A stretch of 39,923 nucleotides of DNA from an uncultured Clostridia bacterium (GTDB lineage Bacteria > Bacillota > Clostridia > Lachnospirales > CAG-274), in contig CALWOZ010000024.1 in NCBI GenBank assembly GCA_944383305.1, positions 1 through 39,923 of the forward strand, read 5' to 3'. The notes beneath the pieces were generated by a model that was not told where the DNA came from, did not search any database, and saw only the letters and a program-made list of their open reading frames with translations. How positions within the stretch are numbered: position 1 is the stretch's first letter; each line of letters opens with the position of its first letter. Positions 1 to 8,115 of the stretch are shown here, piece by piece. Made by a program: the position numbers and the translations under genes.

Positions 1-2805
1 TACCTTTGGTATTTCTATACTTGCTAGGCTACTACATTCTCTAAATGCAGAATTCTCTATACTTGTTACCTTTGGTAGTTCTATACTTGATAGGCTTCTA
101 CATCCATAAAATGCACCATTTCCTATACTTGTTACCTCTGGTATTTCTATACTTACTAGATCACAATTTCTAAATGCATAAGCCCCTATACTTGTTACTT
201 TTGGCATTTCTATACTTGATAGATGCACCCCTGAAAATGCACTATTTCCTATACTTGTTACCTCTGGTAGTTCTATACTTTTTAACATATAACAACTTTC
301 AAATGTATAGTCTTTTATACTTGTTACCTTTGGTATTTCTATACTTGCTAGATTACTACAACTTGAAAATGCAGAAGTACCTATACTTGTTACCTTTGGC
401 ATTTTTATACTTTTTAGACTACTACATCCATAAAATGCAACACTTCCTATACTTGTTATGTTTGGCATTTCTACACTTGTTATATTAATACCTAAACCAC
501 TAAAACTTCCTTCTTTTATATGTGTTATCTTTTGGTGTATTTTTTTATCTTCCGTTTCTAGATATTCTGGTATAGTTATTTCTGTTTCATTGCCTATATA
601 TCTTTCTATAGCACCATCTTCTGTAAATATAAAATTATCTGTGCTATCTATATTTACTCCTTTATATAAAACATATTTTGCTCCCCAAGGATAAGCAGAA
701 AGATTATCCATACTATCTATTTCTTCTTTTGTATGATTAGGCATTTTTACAACACAATTGTTCGGAAATGTATCACTATATTCTAAAATTATATTTTTGG
801 ATAATAACTCTATACTTTCTAAACTATAACATCCTTGAAATGTAGCCCATCTTATACTTGTTACTTCTGGACATTTTATACTTGCTAAACTACTGCATTT
901 ATAAAAGGCATAATCTCCTATACTTTTTACCTTTGGTATTTCTACGCTTGCTAGGCTACTACATTCTTTAAATGCAGAATTCTCTACACTTGTTACCTTT
1001 GGTCCTTGTATACTTATCAAATTATTACACTTACTAAATGCAGTATCTCCTATATATGTTACCTCTGGTATTTCTACACTTTTTAAATTGCTACATTGAT
1101 AAAATGCACTACCTCCTATACTTGTTACATTTGGCATTTCTATACTTTCTAGACTGCTACATTCATAAAAGGCTCTATTTCCTACTTGTGTTATTTTTTC
1201 TGGTAAAACTACGTTTTTATCATTTCCTATATAAGATTGTAAATAATATCCATCATCTATAATGAAATCTCCGTCTTTTATTGTTCCTTTCCAATATACA
1301 ATTGCATTACTTCCCCACGGAGCTCCTTCTGAATTTTGAACTTCATTTCTACTTTTATTTAATATTTTAATTTCTTTTAACTTGCTACATCCATAAAATA
1401 TATCACCTTTTATACTTGTTATCTCTGGTATTTCTACTCTTTCTAAACTATTACACCCTCTAAATGCATATTCCTCTATACTTGTTACCTTTGGCATTAC
1501 TATACTTGTTAGGCTACTACATTTAGTAAATCCACCTTGATTTATACTTGTTACCTCTGGTATTTCTATACTTTTTAAGCTAATACAGTCTTCAAATGAA
1601 CGAACCCATATATTTGTTGCCTTTGGTATTTTTATACTTTGTAAATTGGTACATCCACTGAATACAGCACTTCTTATACTTGTTACCTCTGGCATTTCTA
1701 TACTTGTTAAACTACTACATTCTTCAAATGCACTATTTTCTACACTTGTTACCTTTGGTATTTCTACACTTGCTAGGCTACTACATTCTCTAAATGCAGA
1801 ATCCCCTATACTTGTTACATTTGGCAGGTCTACACTTGTTAATTTACTACATCCATAAAATGTATATTTCCCTATACTCGTTACACCTGACATTTCTATA
1901 CTTGATAGACTACTACATTCTCTAAATGCAGAATCCCCTATACTTGTTACCTTTAGTATTTCTACTCTTTCTAAGCTACTACATCTATAAAATGCACTAT
2001 TTCCTATACTCGTAACTTCTGGTATTTCTACACTTGTTAAAGTAATACAATCCTCAAATGAATTATTTCCTATACTTGTTATACTTGGTGCAAATTTTAT
2101 TTCTGTTATAGGATTATTTTTAAATGCACTATTTCCTATAGTTGTTATTGCACTATCATCTGCAAAAGTTAGTTTTGTAATACCCTTATTTATGAAGGCA
2201 TTATCTGCTATGGCAGTTACCTCTTGATTTTTTATTTCTCTAGGTAATGTAAGCTCCCCTATTTGAGCAGAACTTCCGTTATATCCTGTAATAACTCCGT
2301 TTTCTATTATTATATCTGCTAAAATAGCGTCATTTCTTTGTTCATCTTCTTTTATTTCATCTATATTTTGAGTATTTTCTTTATCTAATATACCTTGGCT
2401 TATGTCTTCACTATTGTCTTCACTTTCTTGTTCACTTGATATATCTTCGCTATTATCCTCACTATTGTCTTCGTTTGATATATCTTCATTATTGTCTTCA
2501 CTTTCTTGTTCACTTGATATATCTTGGCTATTGTCTTCACTACTGTCCTCGCTTGGTATATCTTCACTTATGTCGCTATCTTCCCCACTTGATACATCTT
2601 CGTTTATGTCTTGACTATTGTCATCAGTTGATACATCTCCATCTATGTTTTCACTATTTTCTTGATTTTCTGTATCCCCTACTATTTGAATATCTGCTAA
2701 TTGGCTAGCCAAAATTAAATTTTGTGGTATAGATATTGTAGAAGATGCTACAATAATAGCCAACATAGATGATAAAATTTTATTTAATTTTATCTTTGCT
2801 TTCAT
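1..2805 (-). CDS. BspA-like surface protein with LRR_5 repeats, 3' end beyond window
   Basis: The frame is open from ATG 2805 to the left edge (935 codons seen), so the C-terminus is missing. The start follows TAAGGAGGT. Residues 1-35 form a signal peptide (Lys-rich start, then a hydrophobic stretch). About 100 residues of acidic low-complexity linker follow, built from repeated SEDNSEDIS/SSEQESEDN units (about 2390-2690). The rest is about 27 leucine-rich repeats of about 23 residues with the pattern VTSIGNSAFxxCSSLxSIEIP, typical of the BspA/LRR_5 family of secreted, often host-binding proteins. Two non-LRR inserts (about 1190-1370 and 480-840) share the pattern YIGN...(V/I)xxP...APWG or YPWG, so the repeat array comes in modules. 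Family knowledge points to a cell-surface adhesin; any anchor would lie in the unseen C-terminus. Transcription appears to start at the promoter 3002-3030, through a leader ORF. Confidence 0.93.
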   Translation of the reverse strand, partial: MKAKIKLNKILSSMLAIIVASSTISIPQNLILASQLADIQIVGDTENQENSENIDGDVSTDDNSQDINEDVSSGEDSDISEDIPSEDSSEDNSQDISSEQESEDNNEDISNEDNSEDNSEDISSEQESEDNSEDISQGILDKENTQNIDEIKEDEQRNDAILADIIIENGVITGYNGSSAQIGELTLPREIKNQEVTAIADNAFINKGITKLTFADDSAITTIGNSAFKNNPITEIKFAPSITSIGNNSFEDCITLTSVEIPEVTSIGNSAFYRCSSLERVEILKVTSIGDSAFRECSSLSSIEMSGVTSIGKYTFYGCSKLTSVDLPNVTSIGDSAFRECSSLASVEIPKVTSVENSAFEECSSLTSIEMPEVTSIRSAVFSGCTNLQSIKIPKATNIWVRSFEDCISLKSIEIPEVTSINQGGFTKCSSLTSIVMPKVTSIEEYAFRGCNSLERVEIPEITSIKGDIFYGCSKLKEIKILNKSRNEVQNSEGAPWGSNAIVYWKGTIKDGDFIIDDGYYLQSYIGNDKNVVLPEKITQVGNRAFYECSSLESIEMPNVTSIGGSAFYQCSNLKSVEIPEVTYIGDTAFSKCNNLISIQGPKVTSVENSAFKECSSLASVEIPKVKSIGDYAFYKCSSLASIKCPEVTSIRWATFQGCYSLESIELLSKNIILEYSDTFPNNCVVKMPNHTKEEIDSMDNLSAYPWGAKYVLYKGVNIDSTDNFIFTEDGAIERYIGNETEITIPEYLETEDKKIHQKITHIKEGSFSGLGINITSVEMPNITSIGSVAFYGCSSLKSIKMPKVTSIGTSAFSSCSNLASIEIPKVTSIKDYTFESCYMLKSIELPEVTSIGNSAFSGVHLSSIEMPKVTSIGAYAFRNCDLVSIEIPEVTSIGNGAFYGCRSLSSIELPKVTSIENSAFRECSSLASIEIPKV

Positions 2806-2834
2806 AAAATTACCTCCTTAAAAATTACAACGAC

Positions 2835-2871
2835 AAAAAACCACCTTAAATTTAATTTTTAAAAATTTAGG
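2835..2871 (-). terminator. candidate attenuator hairpin between leader ORF and BspA-like gene
   Basis: On the minus strand CCTAAATTT (2871-2863) can pair with AAATTTAAGG (2853-2844) with one bulged A. TGGTTTTTTG follows at once, giving a hairpin plus U-tract. It begins six bases after the leader stop codon. The stem is AU-rich and weak, so this may be an attenuator or only an incidental AT palindrome. Confidence 0.35.
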
Positions 2872-2876
2872 CTAGT

Positions 2877-2975
2877 TTATTCCAAAAATATATGTCGTTT
2901 ACAAGGGTTACTTAAATACCCCCCCCCATTAGTTCTAGGAGTATTGTTTAAATTTATATTATAAGTTTTTACCAT
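2877..2975 (-). CDS. 32-residue leader ORF with in-frame nine-G tract
   Basis: ATG 2975 follows AAAGGAGGG at ideal spacing, about 20 bases after the predicted transcription start, so translation is likely. The peptide has no signal sequence or membrane segment. It is basic and polar, with N-terminal part MVKTYNINLNNTPRTN, then three Gly encoded by a pure G9 run, then a tail with one Cys (NPCKR). I do not recognise it. It ends 71 bases before the BspA-like start and six bases before a hairpin with U-tract. With eight or ten G the frame would end at TAA 2914-2912 or 2910-2908, about 40 bases upstream of the hairpin. That geometry fits a leader peptide controlling read-through, but this is inference. 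It could instead be a free-standing small protein. Confidence 0.55.
   Translation of the reverse strand: MVKTYNINLNNTPRTNGGGYLSNPCKRHIFLE
2919..2927. repeat. homopolymeric (G)9/(C)9 tract
   Basis: Nine consecutive C on the + strand (G on the coding strand) inside the leader ORF. G/C runs of this length stand out in so AT-rich a sequence and are typical substrates for slipped-strand length variation. Confidence 0.9.
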
Positions 2976-3001
2976 ATTATCCCTCCTTTAATTTTTTCTT
3001 A

Positions 3002-3030
3002 ATTTTAACATATTTTCTATTTTTTGTCAA
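3002..3030 (-). promoter_or_regulatory. sigma-A-type promoter for leader ORF and BspA-like gene
   Basis: On the minus strand there is a perfect TTGACA (3030-3025), a 17-base spacer and TAAAAT (3007-3002). It sits just after the terminator of the yitT operon and upstream of the leader ORF. Predicted start of transcription is near 2995. Confidence 0.75.
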
Positions 3031-3039
3031 TAATTTTAT

Positions 3040-3070
3040 AAAAAGGCTAGATAAAAATCTAGCCTTTTTA
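3040..3070 (-). terminator. intrinsic terminator of the yitT/polysaccharide operon
   Basis: Stem AAAAGGCTAGAT/ATCTAGCCTTTT with a short loop; the minus-strand copy ends in a T-run. It overlaps the stop codon of the YitT gene. Confidence 0.8.
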
Positions 3071-3946
3071 TTTATTTTCTACAATTCCTTTAAATCCTCT
3101 GCCTATTACTTCGCTAACGTTAGCTATTACAACAAAGGCATTTTCATCAATATCTCTAACTACTTCTTTTAGCTCTGGTATTTGTTTTTGTTTAACAATA
3201 CAGAATATAACATTTTTTTTATTTTTAGTGTACATTCCGTGAGCATCTAAAGAGGTTGCTCCTCTGTCAATAATATTTAATATGCTATGACCTATTTCTT
3301 CAGATTTATCACTAATAATAAATACAGCTTTTGCAAAGTCAAATCCATCTACTACCATACCTATAACCTTACTTACAATAAATACACTTATAAGAGCATA
3401 TAAGGTAGGTCTAACTCCAAATACAATTATACCTATAAATATAATAGTAAAATCTATACATAATAATATTTTAGATATTGGTATATGTCTTAAAAATTTA
3501 TTCATTATAATAGCTAAAAGGTCAGTCCCTCCCGTACTACATCTATTTTTAATAATTAAACCAAGCCCTATACCATCTATAATAGCACCAAAAACGGCAG
3601 CTAATAATATATCTTCAGTAAATTTAGGAAGCCAGCTTGTTATAGCTAAGGCAAAAGATAAGAAAAATGTAGCAAAAATAGTATTTCCTAAAAACTTAAA
3701 TCCAAAAAATTTATATCCTAATAAAAATAATGGTAAATTTATTAAAATATTACTAAGCCAAACGGGAAAAGGTATAGAAAAGACAGTTTGAAATACACTA
3801 TCTAAAATAATTCCAAGTCCTGTCACTCCACCTAATACAAAGTTATTAGGTTTTAAAAATACGTTTAAAGAAATAGCTAATAAAAAGCAACCAATAATAA
3901 TGTTTAGATATTTTAAAAATGTTTTATTTTTTAATATTTCTTTCAT
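3068..3946 (-). CDS. YitT family membrane protein (DUF161 + DUF2179)
   Basis: Integral membrane protein of 292 residues. The N-terminal two thirds has about five to six hydrophobic helices with family signatures such as LGGVTGLGI and STGGTDLLA. A soluble C-terminal DUF2179 domain (about the last 85 residues) carries RGATSLDAHGMYT and ends near ENAFVVI. The substrate of YitT proteins is not established. A GTG at 3955 is in frame, but the ribosome site AAAGGG sits eight bases before ATG 3946, which I therefore choose. The start overlaps the 3' end of the upstream transferase gene by about 20 bases, so the two are translationally linked. It is the last gene of the operon and its stop lies within the terminator. 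Confidence 0.9.
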   Translation of the reverse strand: MKEILKNKTFLKYLNIIIGCFLLAISLNVFLKPNNFVLGGVTGLGIILDSVFQTVFSIPFPVWLSNILINLPLFLLGYKFFGFKFLGNTIFATFFLSFALAITSWLPKFTEDILLAAVFGAIIDGIGLGLIIKNRCSTGGTDLLAIIMNKFLRHIPISKILLCIDFTIIFIGIIVFGVRPTLYALISVFIVSKVIGMVVDGFDFAKAVFIISDKSEEIGHSILNIIDRGATSLDAHGMYTKNKKNVIFCIVKQKQIPELKEVVRDIDENAFVVIANVSEVIGRGFKGIVENK

Positions 3947-4685
3947 TTTTTTCACCCTTTATTTTATATTTCAAAACTTCAATAATAAATAAGGGTAGCT
4001 TTAACATTCTTTTAAATCTTGTAGGTTGTGTTATAAGCCTATAAAACCATTCTAAATTAAGCTTTATAAAAATTTTAGGAGCTCTTTTAACATTACCACT
4101 CATAACATCAAAACTACCACCAACGCCTATCATAACTTTAACATTAAGTTTATCTTTATTACCATATATCCACTTTTCTTGCCTTGGAGAACCTAATCCA
4201 ACTAACAATAAATCTGGACTAAGGCTATTTATTTCATCTATTATTATATTGCCCTCTTCTTCAGTAAAATATCCATTATGAGTTCCAACTATTTTAAGTC
4301 CTTTATATTTTTTCTCCATCATATTTTTAGCATCCACAATGGTTTCTTCACTAGCACCTAAAAAATATACTGTTTTATCTGTATTTTTTATTTTATAAAA
4401 AATACTTTGTATTAAGTCAAAGCCTGCTACTCTTTCTCTTATATTATAACCTAACATTTTAGCACCTATTACTACACCTATGCCATCTGGTATGTTTAGG
4501 TTACTTTTATTTAATATTTCCATAAAATCTTTGTCATTAAGTGCATTCATAATAAACTCTGGATTTGGTGTAAAAATAATTTTCTTTTCATTGTCTTGAA
4601 GATATAAAAGAACTAAGCCTAAAGCTTCATTTAGATTTACATTATTTATAGGAACGCCTAATATGTTGCAAACTGTAAAAGACAT
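3924..4685 (-). CDS. WecG/TagA/CpsF family glycosyltransferase
   Basis: 253 residues, the usual length for GT26 enzymes, which add N-acetylmannosamine (or a related sugar) to undecaprenyl-PP-GlcNAc at the inner face of the membrane. Visible family motifs are TPNPEFIMNA, IPDGIGVV, the RVAGFDL segment, LVGLGSPRQEKW and GVGGSFDVMSG, followed by RAPKIFIKLNLEWFYRL. No signal peptide. Start ATG has AAAGGAG upstream. It lies 13 bases after the secreted protein gene and overlaps yitT. With the WecC-type dehydrogenase and CsaB in the same cluster, it probably commits lipid carrier to a secondary cell-wall polymer; the exact sugar is inference. Confidence 0.9.
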   Translation of the reverse strand: MSFTVCNILGVPINNVNLNEALGLVLLYLQDNEKKIIFTPNPEFIMNALNDKDFMEILNKSNLNIPDGIGVVIGAKMLGYNIRERVAGFDLIQSIFYKIKNTDKTVYFLGASEETIVDAKNMMEKKYKGLKIVGTHNGYFTEEEGNIIIDEINSLSPDLLLVGLGSPRQEKWIYGNKDKLNVKVMIGVGGSFDVMSGNVKRAPKIFIKLNLEWFYRLITQPTRFKRMLKLPLFIIEVLKYKIKGEKNERNIKK

Positions 4686-4698
4686 ATAAAAACTCCTT

Positions 4699-5184
4699 TT
4701 ATTTTATTTCATAATCACCTTTTACTAAAAACCACGCTTTTTCTGTAACTTTTATGCCTCTCCCATCTTCTCTAGGTATTATAAGAAGTTGATTTTTATT
4801 TATTGTATTTTTATCTTTTACCTCTAATCCATTTGTTATATTAGCTATACCTTCTGCTCCAGGCACCACTGCGTTACCTTTACCACTTCTTAATATAAGT
4901 TCAGTTCCTTCTTTTCCATATATAGTTTGTCCAACTTCTACTAAAACTGGTTTAAAACTATTACCACTAATTTGTACATTAGTGCTAGTGCTATTTGATG
5001 TATTTTCAGTTCCAATTGTACTATTTATTACCTCTAACACTTGATTTATTTTATCATCTACATAGCTTTTTGCAACTAATGGGTCTTCTGAGCTTCCTGC
5101 TTGACTATTTGCAAAGGCTATACCTGTAGCTACAATAAAAGTAGCTAAAAATATTTGTATCCCAACCAAAATTTTTTGTTTCAT
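4699..5184 (-). CDS. secreted protein of unknown function, csaB-tagA neighbourhood
   Basis: 161 residues. Signal peptide at 1-26 (MKQK then a hydrophobic core ending AFA). DPLVAKSYVDDKINQVLEVI suggests a short helical segment, then a Ser/Thr/Asn-rich linker. A compact C-terminal domain (about 85-161) contains VEVGQTIYGKEGTEL, GNAVVPG and LLIIPREDGRG. I do not recognise an enzymatic motif; proteins of this shape occur beside csaB in clostridia, as far as I recall. It lies between csaB (18 bases) and the TagA gene (13 bases), so a role at the cell surface in polymer or S-layer biology is inferred from signal peptide and context only. Confidence 0.75.
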   Translation of the reverse strand: MKQKILVGIQIFLATFIVATGIAFANSQAGSSEDPLVAKSYVDDKINQVLEVINSTIGTENTSNSTSTNVQISGNSFKPVLVEVGQTIYGKEGTELILRSGKGNAVVPGAEGIANITNGLEVKDKNTINKNQLLIIPREDGRGIKVTEKAWFLVKGDYEIK

Positions 5185-5202
5185 TTTTATTCCCCCTATT
5201 AA

Positions 5203-6327
5203 TTAGTTATTTTTATTTTTTCTTATTTTATCAAATTCTTTATTTAAAAGTATTTCATTTTGTCTAGCTTTATCTAAAAGTATGTCTATTTTTTCTGCCA
5301 ATATATCTTCATATCTTTCAAGACCCATAAACATACCTTCCATTTGAGCTGTAAGTTTTTTTGCATCTATATCTCCAGTTCTCACGTCTCCACCATTTGG
5401 CATATTTAAAACGTTTAGATAATATTCTATTTTAGGGTCATATACTAGCCCTATCATAGGCACTTTTTTAGATGCTGAAAATAACAATGTATGAAGTCTC
5501 ATACCAAGTATAAGTTTCATTTGTCCTATTATACCAAGTATCTCGTCTGGTTTATAAAGTTCTTGTAAAATATATGAGTCTTGTTTCATCTCATACATAA
5601 CTTTTTTAGAGGTTTCTATATCTTTTGGTTGTTCCATAGGTATAAAGAGAACATTTTTACCTTGTTTTACCATATTATCACAAGCTTTTGCTACTTCTTT
5701 AATGTATTTATCTCCATATTTAGCTTTATTCCAATTTCTAACAGACACACCTATAATATCTTTATCAAGAGGTATTTTTTCTTTAATTAAAAATTCTCTT
5801 GCTTTATCATCTGATATGGACCTAAGAGTAAATGCAGCATCTGCTGTAACATAAATATCAGGCTTTTTAACTCCCATATCTAAAAGGTCTTGTTTAGAAA
5901 ATTCCTCTCTAAGAGTAATCAAATCTACATTATCTACAACCAGTTTTACTAATTTTCTATTTATTTTTCCATTAACTGGTCCTATACCATTTGAATAAAG
6001 CATTACTTTTTTATTAAAAAGCTTTGCAAATTTTATAATGCTTAAATAGTATAAAAGTGAACGTGTGCTAGTACCATTTTGTATTAAAGTGCCTCCGCCA
6101 GATAGTATGATATCACTTTTTACAATAGCTCTAATCACTTCAATAGCATTAAATCTTTGCACAGAATTAATATTGTATTCAGTTTTAGTTAACTCAGGAA
6201 TATGAGAAATAGCAGTTATATTAACATCTGGTGCCATTTCTTTAATATTTGTTGTCATAGCCATTAAAGTTGCCTCATCTCCGCAATTTCCATATCCATG
6301 ATATCCAGCTATTAATAAGTTAATCAT
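5203..6327 (-). CDS. csaB: polysaccharide pyruvyl transferase CsaB
   Basis: 374 residues. It starts MINLLIAGYHGYGNCGDEA, the CsaB signature. Further family motifs are SGGGTLIQNGTSTRSLLYYL and a C-terminal GMRLHTLLFSA(S/A) with PMIGLVYDPK. CsaB uses phosphoenolpyruvate to put a ketal pyruvate on a ManNAc residue of secondary cell-wall polysaccharide, the ligand for SLH-domain proteins. The start ATG has GAAGGGAT upstream. The upstream 410 bases contain two copies of a dispersed repeat, one edge of which provides a TTGACA; csaB may start its own transcript there. The C-terminus is Lys/Asn-rich. Confidence 0.93.
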   Translation of the reverse strand: MINLLIAGYHGYGNCGDEATLMAMTTNIKEMAPDVNITAISHIPELTKTEYNINSVQRFNAIEVIRAIVKSDIILSGGGTLIQNGTSTRSLLYYLSIIKFAKLFNKKVMLYSNGIGPVNGKINRKLVKLVVDNVDLITLREEFSKQDLLDMGVKKPDIYVTADAAFTLRSISDDKAREFLIKEKIPLDKDIIGVSVRNWNKAKYGDKYIKEVAKACDNMVKQGKNVLFIPMEQPKDIETSKKVMYEMKQDSYILQELYKPDEILGIIGQMKLILGMRLHTLLFSASKKVPMIGLVYDPKIEYYLNVLNMPNGGDVRTGDIDAKKLTAQMEGMFMGLERYEDILAEKIDILLDKARQNEILLNKEFDKIRKNKNN

Positions 6328-6369
6328 TGGTTATCCCTTCTTAATTTTTATTTGTTAAAATCGTGTTAT

Positions 6370-6626
6370 TAATGTCAATTAAGCTATGCCTTTATTTTTC
6401 AAGAGAAAATTTATAAATGAGTTTTGTTTTAATACTTTTGCAATACATTTTTTTGTAGCTTTGATACAAAATAAATAATTGCAAATCACAATTCATTTTT
6501 TTGGTGCAAAGCACCAAAATAAATAAAATTGTGATACTGTCGAAGAAAAATAATAGGAATAGCTGTTTATTTTCATACTTTGTATGAAAAAAACTAATTG
6601 ATACAAAGTATCAAAAAAATTGATTA
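6370..6626. repeat. dispersed intergenic element, copy 1, with nested hairpins
   Basis: Left part CAATTAAGCTATG...TTATAAATGAGTTTTG (from 6376), then an insert folding as ATCACAATT (6487-6495)/AATTGTGAT (6528-6536) around GGTGC-AAA-GCACC (6503-6515). Next come the box TAATAGGAATAGCTGTTT (6551-6568) and hairpins CATAC-TTT-GTATG (6574-6586) and GATAC-AAA-GTATC (6600-6612). Copy 2 starts directly after it. No gene is visible here. Confidence 0.7.
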
Positions 6627-6753
6627 ATTTCAATTAAGCTATGACTTTATTGTTCAAGATAAAAATTATAAACGGGTTTTTGTTTTAATTTTTATCGAAG
6701 AAGAATAATAGGAATAGCTGTTTTTTGATACAAAGTATCAAAAAAATTGATTT
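6627..6753. repeat. dispersed intergenic element, copy 2
   Basis: Same order as copy 1 without the insert: CAATTAAGCTATG (6631-6643), AAAATTATAAACGGG, box AATAATAGGAATAGCTG (6704-6720), hairpin GATAC-AAA-GTATC (6727-6739) flanked by T and A runs, then AAAATTGAT. Its right end overlaps the last five codons and the stop of the O-antigen ligase-like gene. Confidence 0.7.
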
Positions 6754-8111
6754 TGTTTATAATTTATATACCAAAAATGCATAAGTACGGCTACTAAAAG
6801 CCAAAAACAAGAGGTCATCATAGGCACTTCAAAAACATTTTCTACAAAGTTATGGACAATAACTCCAAAAACACCTGCAAAAATACCTATTTCTAATTCT
6901 TTAGATACTTTATCTTTAGTTATTCTAATAGTTCTTATACCATTTACTATTATTTGATACATAAGCATTACAAATGCAAATAAACCAAATAAGCCAGTTT
7001 CTACGGCTGTTTTTAAATAATAGTTATCCATATAAAAAGTTTCTACCATTTCAGTATCTACTAGATAAGATAAGTTGTTATTTATAGCGACTGCTCCACC
7101 AAAATGACCAAGTCCAACTCCAAAAAGTGGGGTTCCTTTAAGTATTTGTATGCCTGTTAGCCATCTTACAAGTCTACCACCTCTAAGGCTACTTTCTATA
7201 TATTCAGAGCTTAACATATATGTTATTCTATTAGCTACACTAGGGACTAAAACTACGGCTAATAGACCTAATATAATAACTGGTATTAAAAGCCTTTTGT
7301 CTTTTAAAAATACATAAGCTAAAATAGCTACTCCAAATCCTATCCACGCACCCCTTGAGAAAGTAAATACTAAACAACCTGCCATAGTAAGTGCTAAAAT
7401 ATAAAATAATACTTTAATCTTATTATTTTTAGATATAGAACCAAAGGATAATGTTAAAGGTAAGGCTAAAGTCATAAGGGAACCTAATATGTTAGGACTT
7501 GTTAATATAGAGAATACTCTTGTTCTAACGCCGGCTTCTTTACTATCTACCCATCCTGCTGGCATCTCAACTCCTATTATATATTGATACACTCCGTGTA
7601 TAGCCATTAAAGAAACTACTATTACAAATATTAAACACAATGTTTTGGCTCCATTGGTGTCTTTTAAAAGCTGTATTACTACAAAATACCACAGTATGTA
7701 TTGAATAACAGCTCTAAATCCTTCTAAAGATATCATATAGTCTGGAGAGTTTATTATAAGAACTATAACCATAGATATAATAAATAACACAACTGGTAAG
7801 TCTAAAGGTGTCTGTTTAAATCCTTCTTGTTCTCTATATTTAATGTATTTATAGCCCCAAACTAAAAACATAGCTATAAATAAAAGTTCGTCCCATACGC
7901 TAGCTATACTTGGTACAAAATTTCTAAGTATAAAATCTATAAACGGATATAGACAAAGGGCATAGGCTATAATTTGATAATTGGCAAACACAAGCCCAAT
8001 TATAGCTATTAATCCTAAAAGTATAATAACTTTTTCAATACCAAAAAACGCACCAAATATACCAGCTAATGAAAATAATATTATTAAAATAATTAGTGTT
8101 TGTTTTTTCAC
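6738..8111 (-). CDS. O-antigen ligase / Wzy-type polymerase family membrane protein
   Basis: 457 residues, almost entirely hydrophobic with about 11-12 membrane helices. A larger extracytoplasmic loop around residues 285-350 carries RGGRLVRWLTGIQILKGTPLFGVGLGHFG, split here by the RxxxW and PLFGVG signatures of the Wzy_C ligase/polymerase domain. A second conserved stretch is TFSRGAWIG. It likely joins or polymerises lipid-linked glycan at the outer face of the membrane; ligase and polymerase cannot be told apart by sequence alone. Five bases separate it from the upstream small membrane protein gene. The last codons (QNQFF) and TGA lie inside a dispersed repeat, so the original C-terminus may have been altered. 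Confidence 0.85.
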   Translation of the reverse strand: MKKQTLIILIILFSLAGIFGAFFGIEKVIILLGLIAIIGLVFANYQIIAYALCLYPFIDFILRNFVPSIASVWDELLFIAMFLVWGYKYIKYREQEGFKQTPLDLPVVLFIISMVIVLIINSPDYMISLEGFRAVIQYILWYFVVIQLLKDTNGAKTLCLIFVIVVSLMAIHGVYQYIIGVEMPAGWVDSKEAGVRTRVFSILTSPNILGSLMTLALPLTLSFGSISKNNKIKVLFYILALTMAGCLVFTFSRGAWIGFGVAILAYVFLKDKRLLIPVIILGLLAVVLVPSVANRITYMLSSEYIESSLRGGRLVRWLTGIQILKGTPLFGVGLGHFGGAVAINNNLSYLVDTEMVETFYMDNYYLKTAVETGLFGLFAFVMLMYQIIVNGIRTIRITKDKVSKELEIGIFAGVFGVIVHNFVENVFEVPMMTSCFWLLVAVLMHFWYINYKQNQFF

Positions 8112-8115
8112 GTTT

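Noticed and set aside
1..2100. Regular direct repeats that might suggest a CRISPR array
   Set aside because: The period is 69 bases and every unit translates as a leucine-rich repeat on the minus strand; there is no repeat-spacer alternation.
174..2708. Several + strand open frames of 70-104 codons rich in Leu, Tyr or Ser
   Set aside because: They are antisense shadows of the LRR repeats and acidic linker of the minus-strand BspA-like gene, recurring with the same 69-base period.
3946..3955. GTG 3955 as start of the YitT gene
   Set aside because: The ribosome site AAAGGG is too close to it but well placed for ATG 3946.
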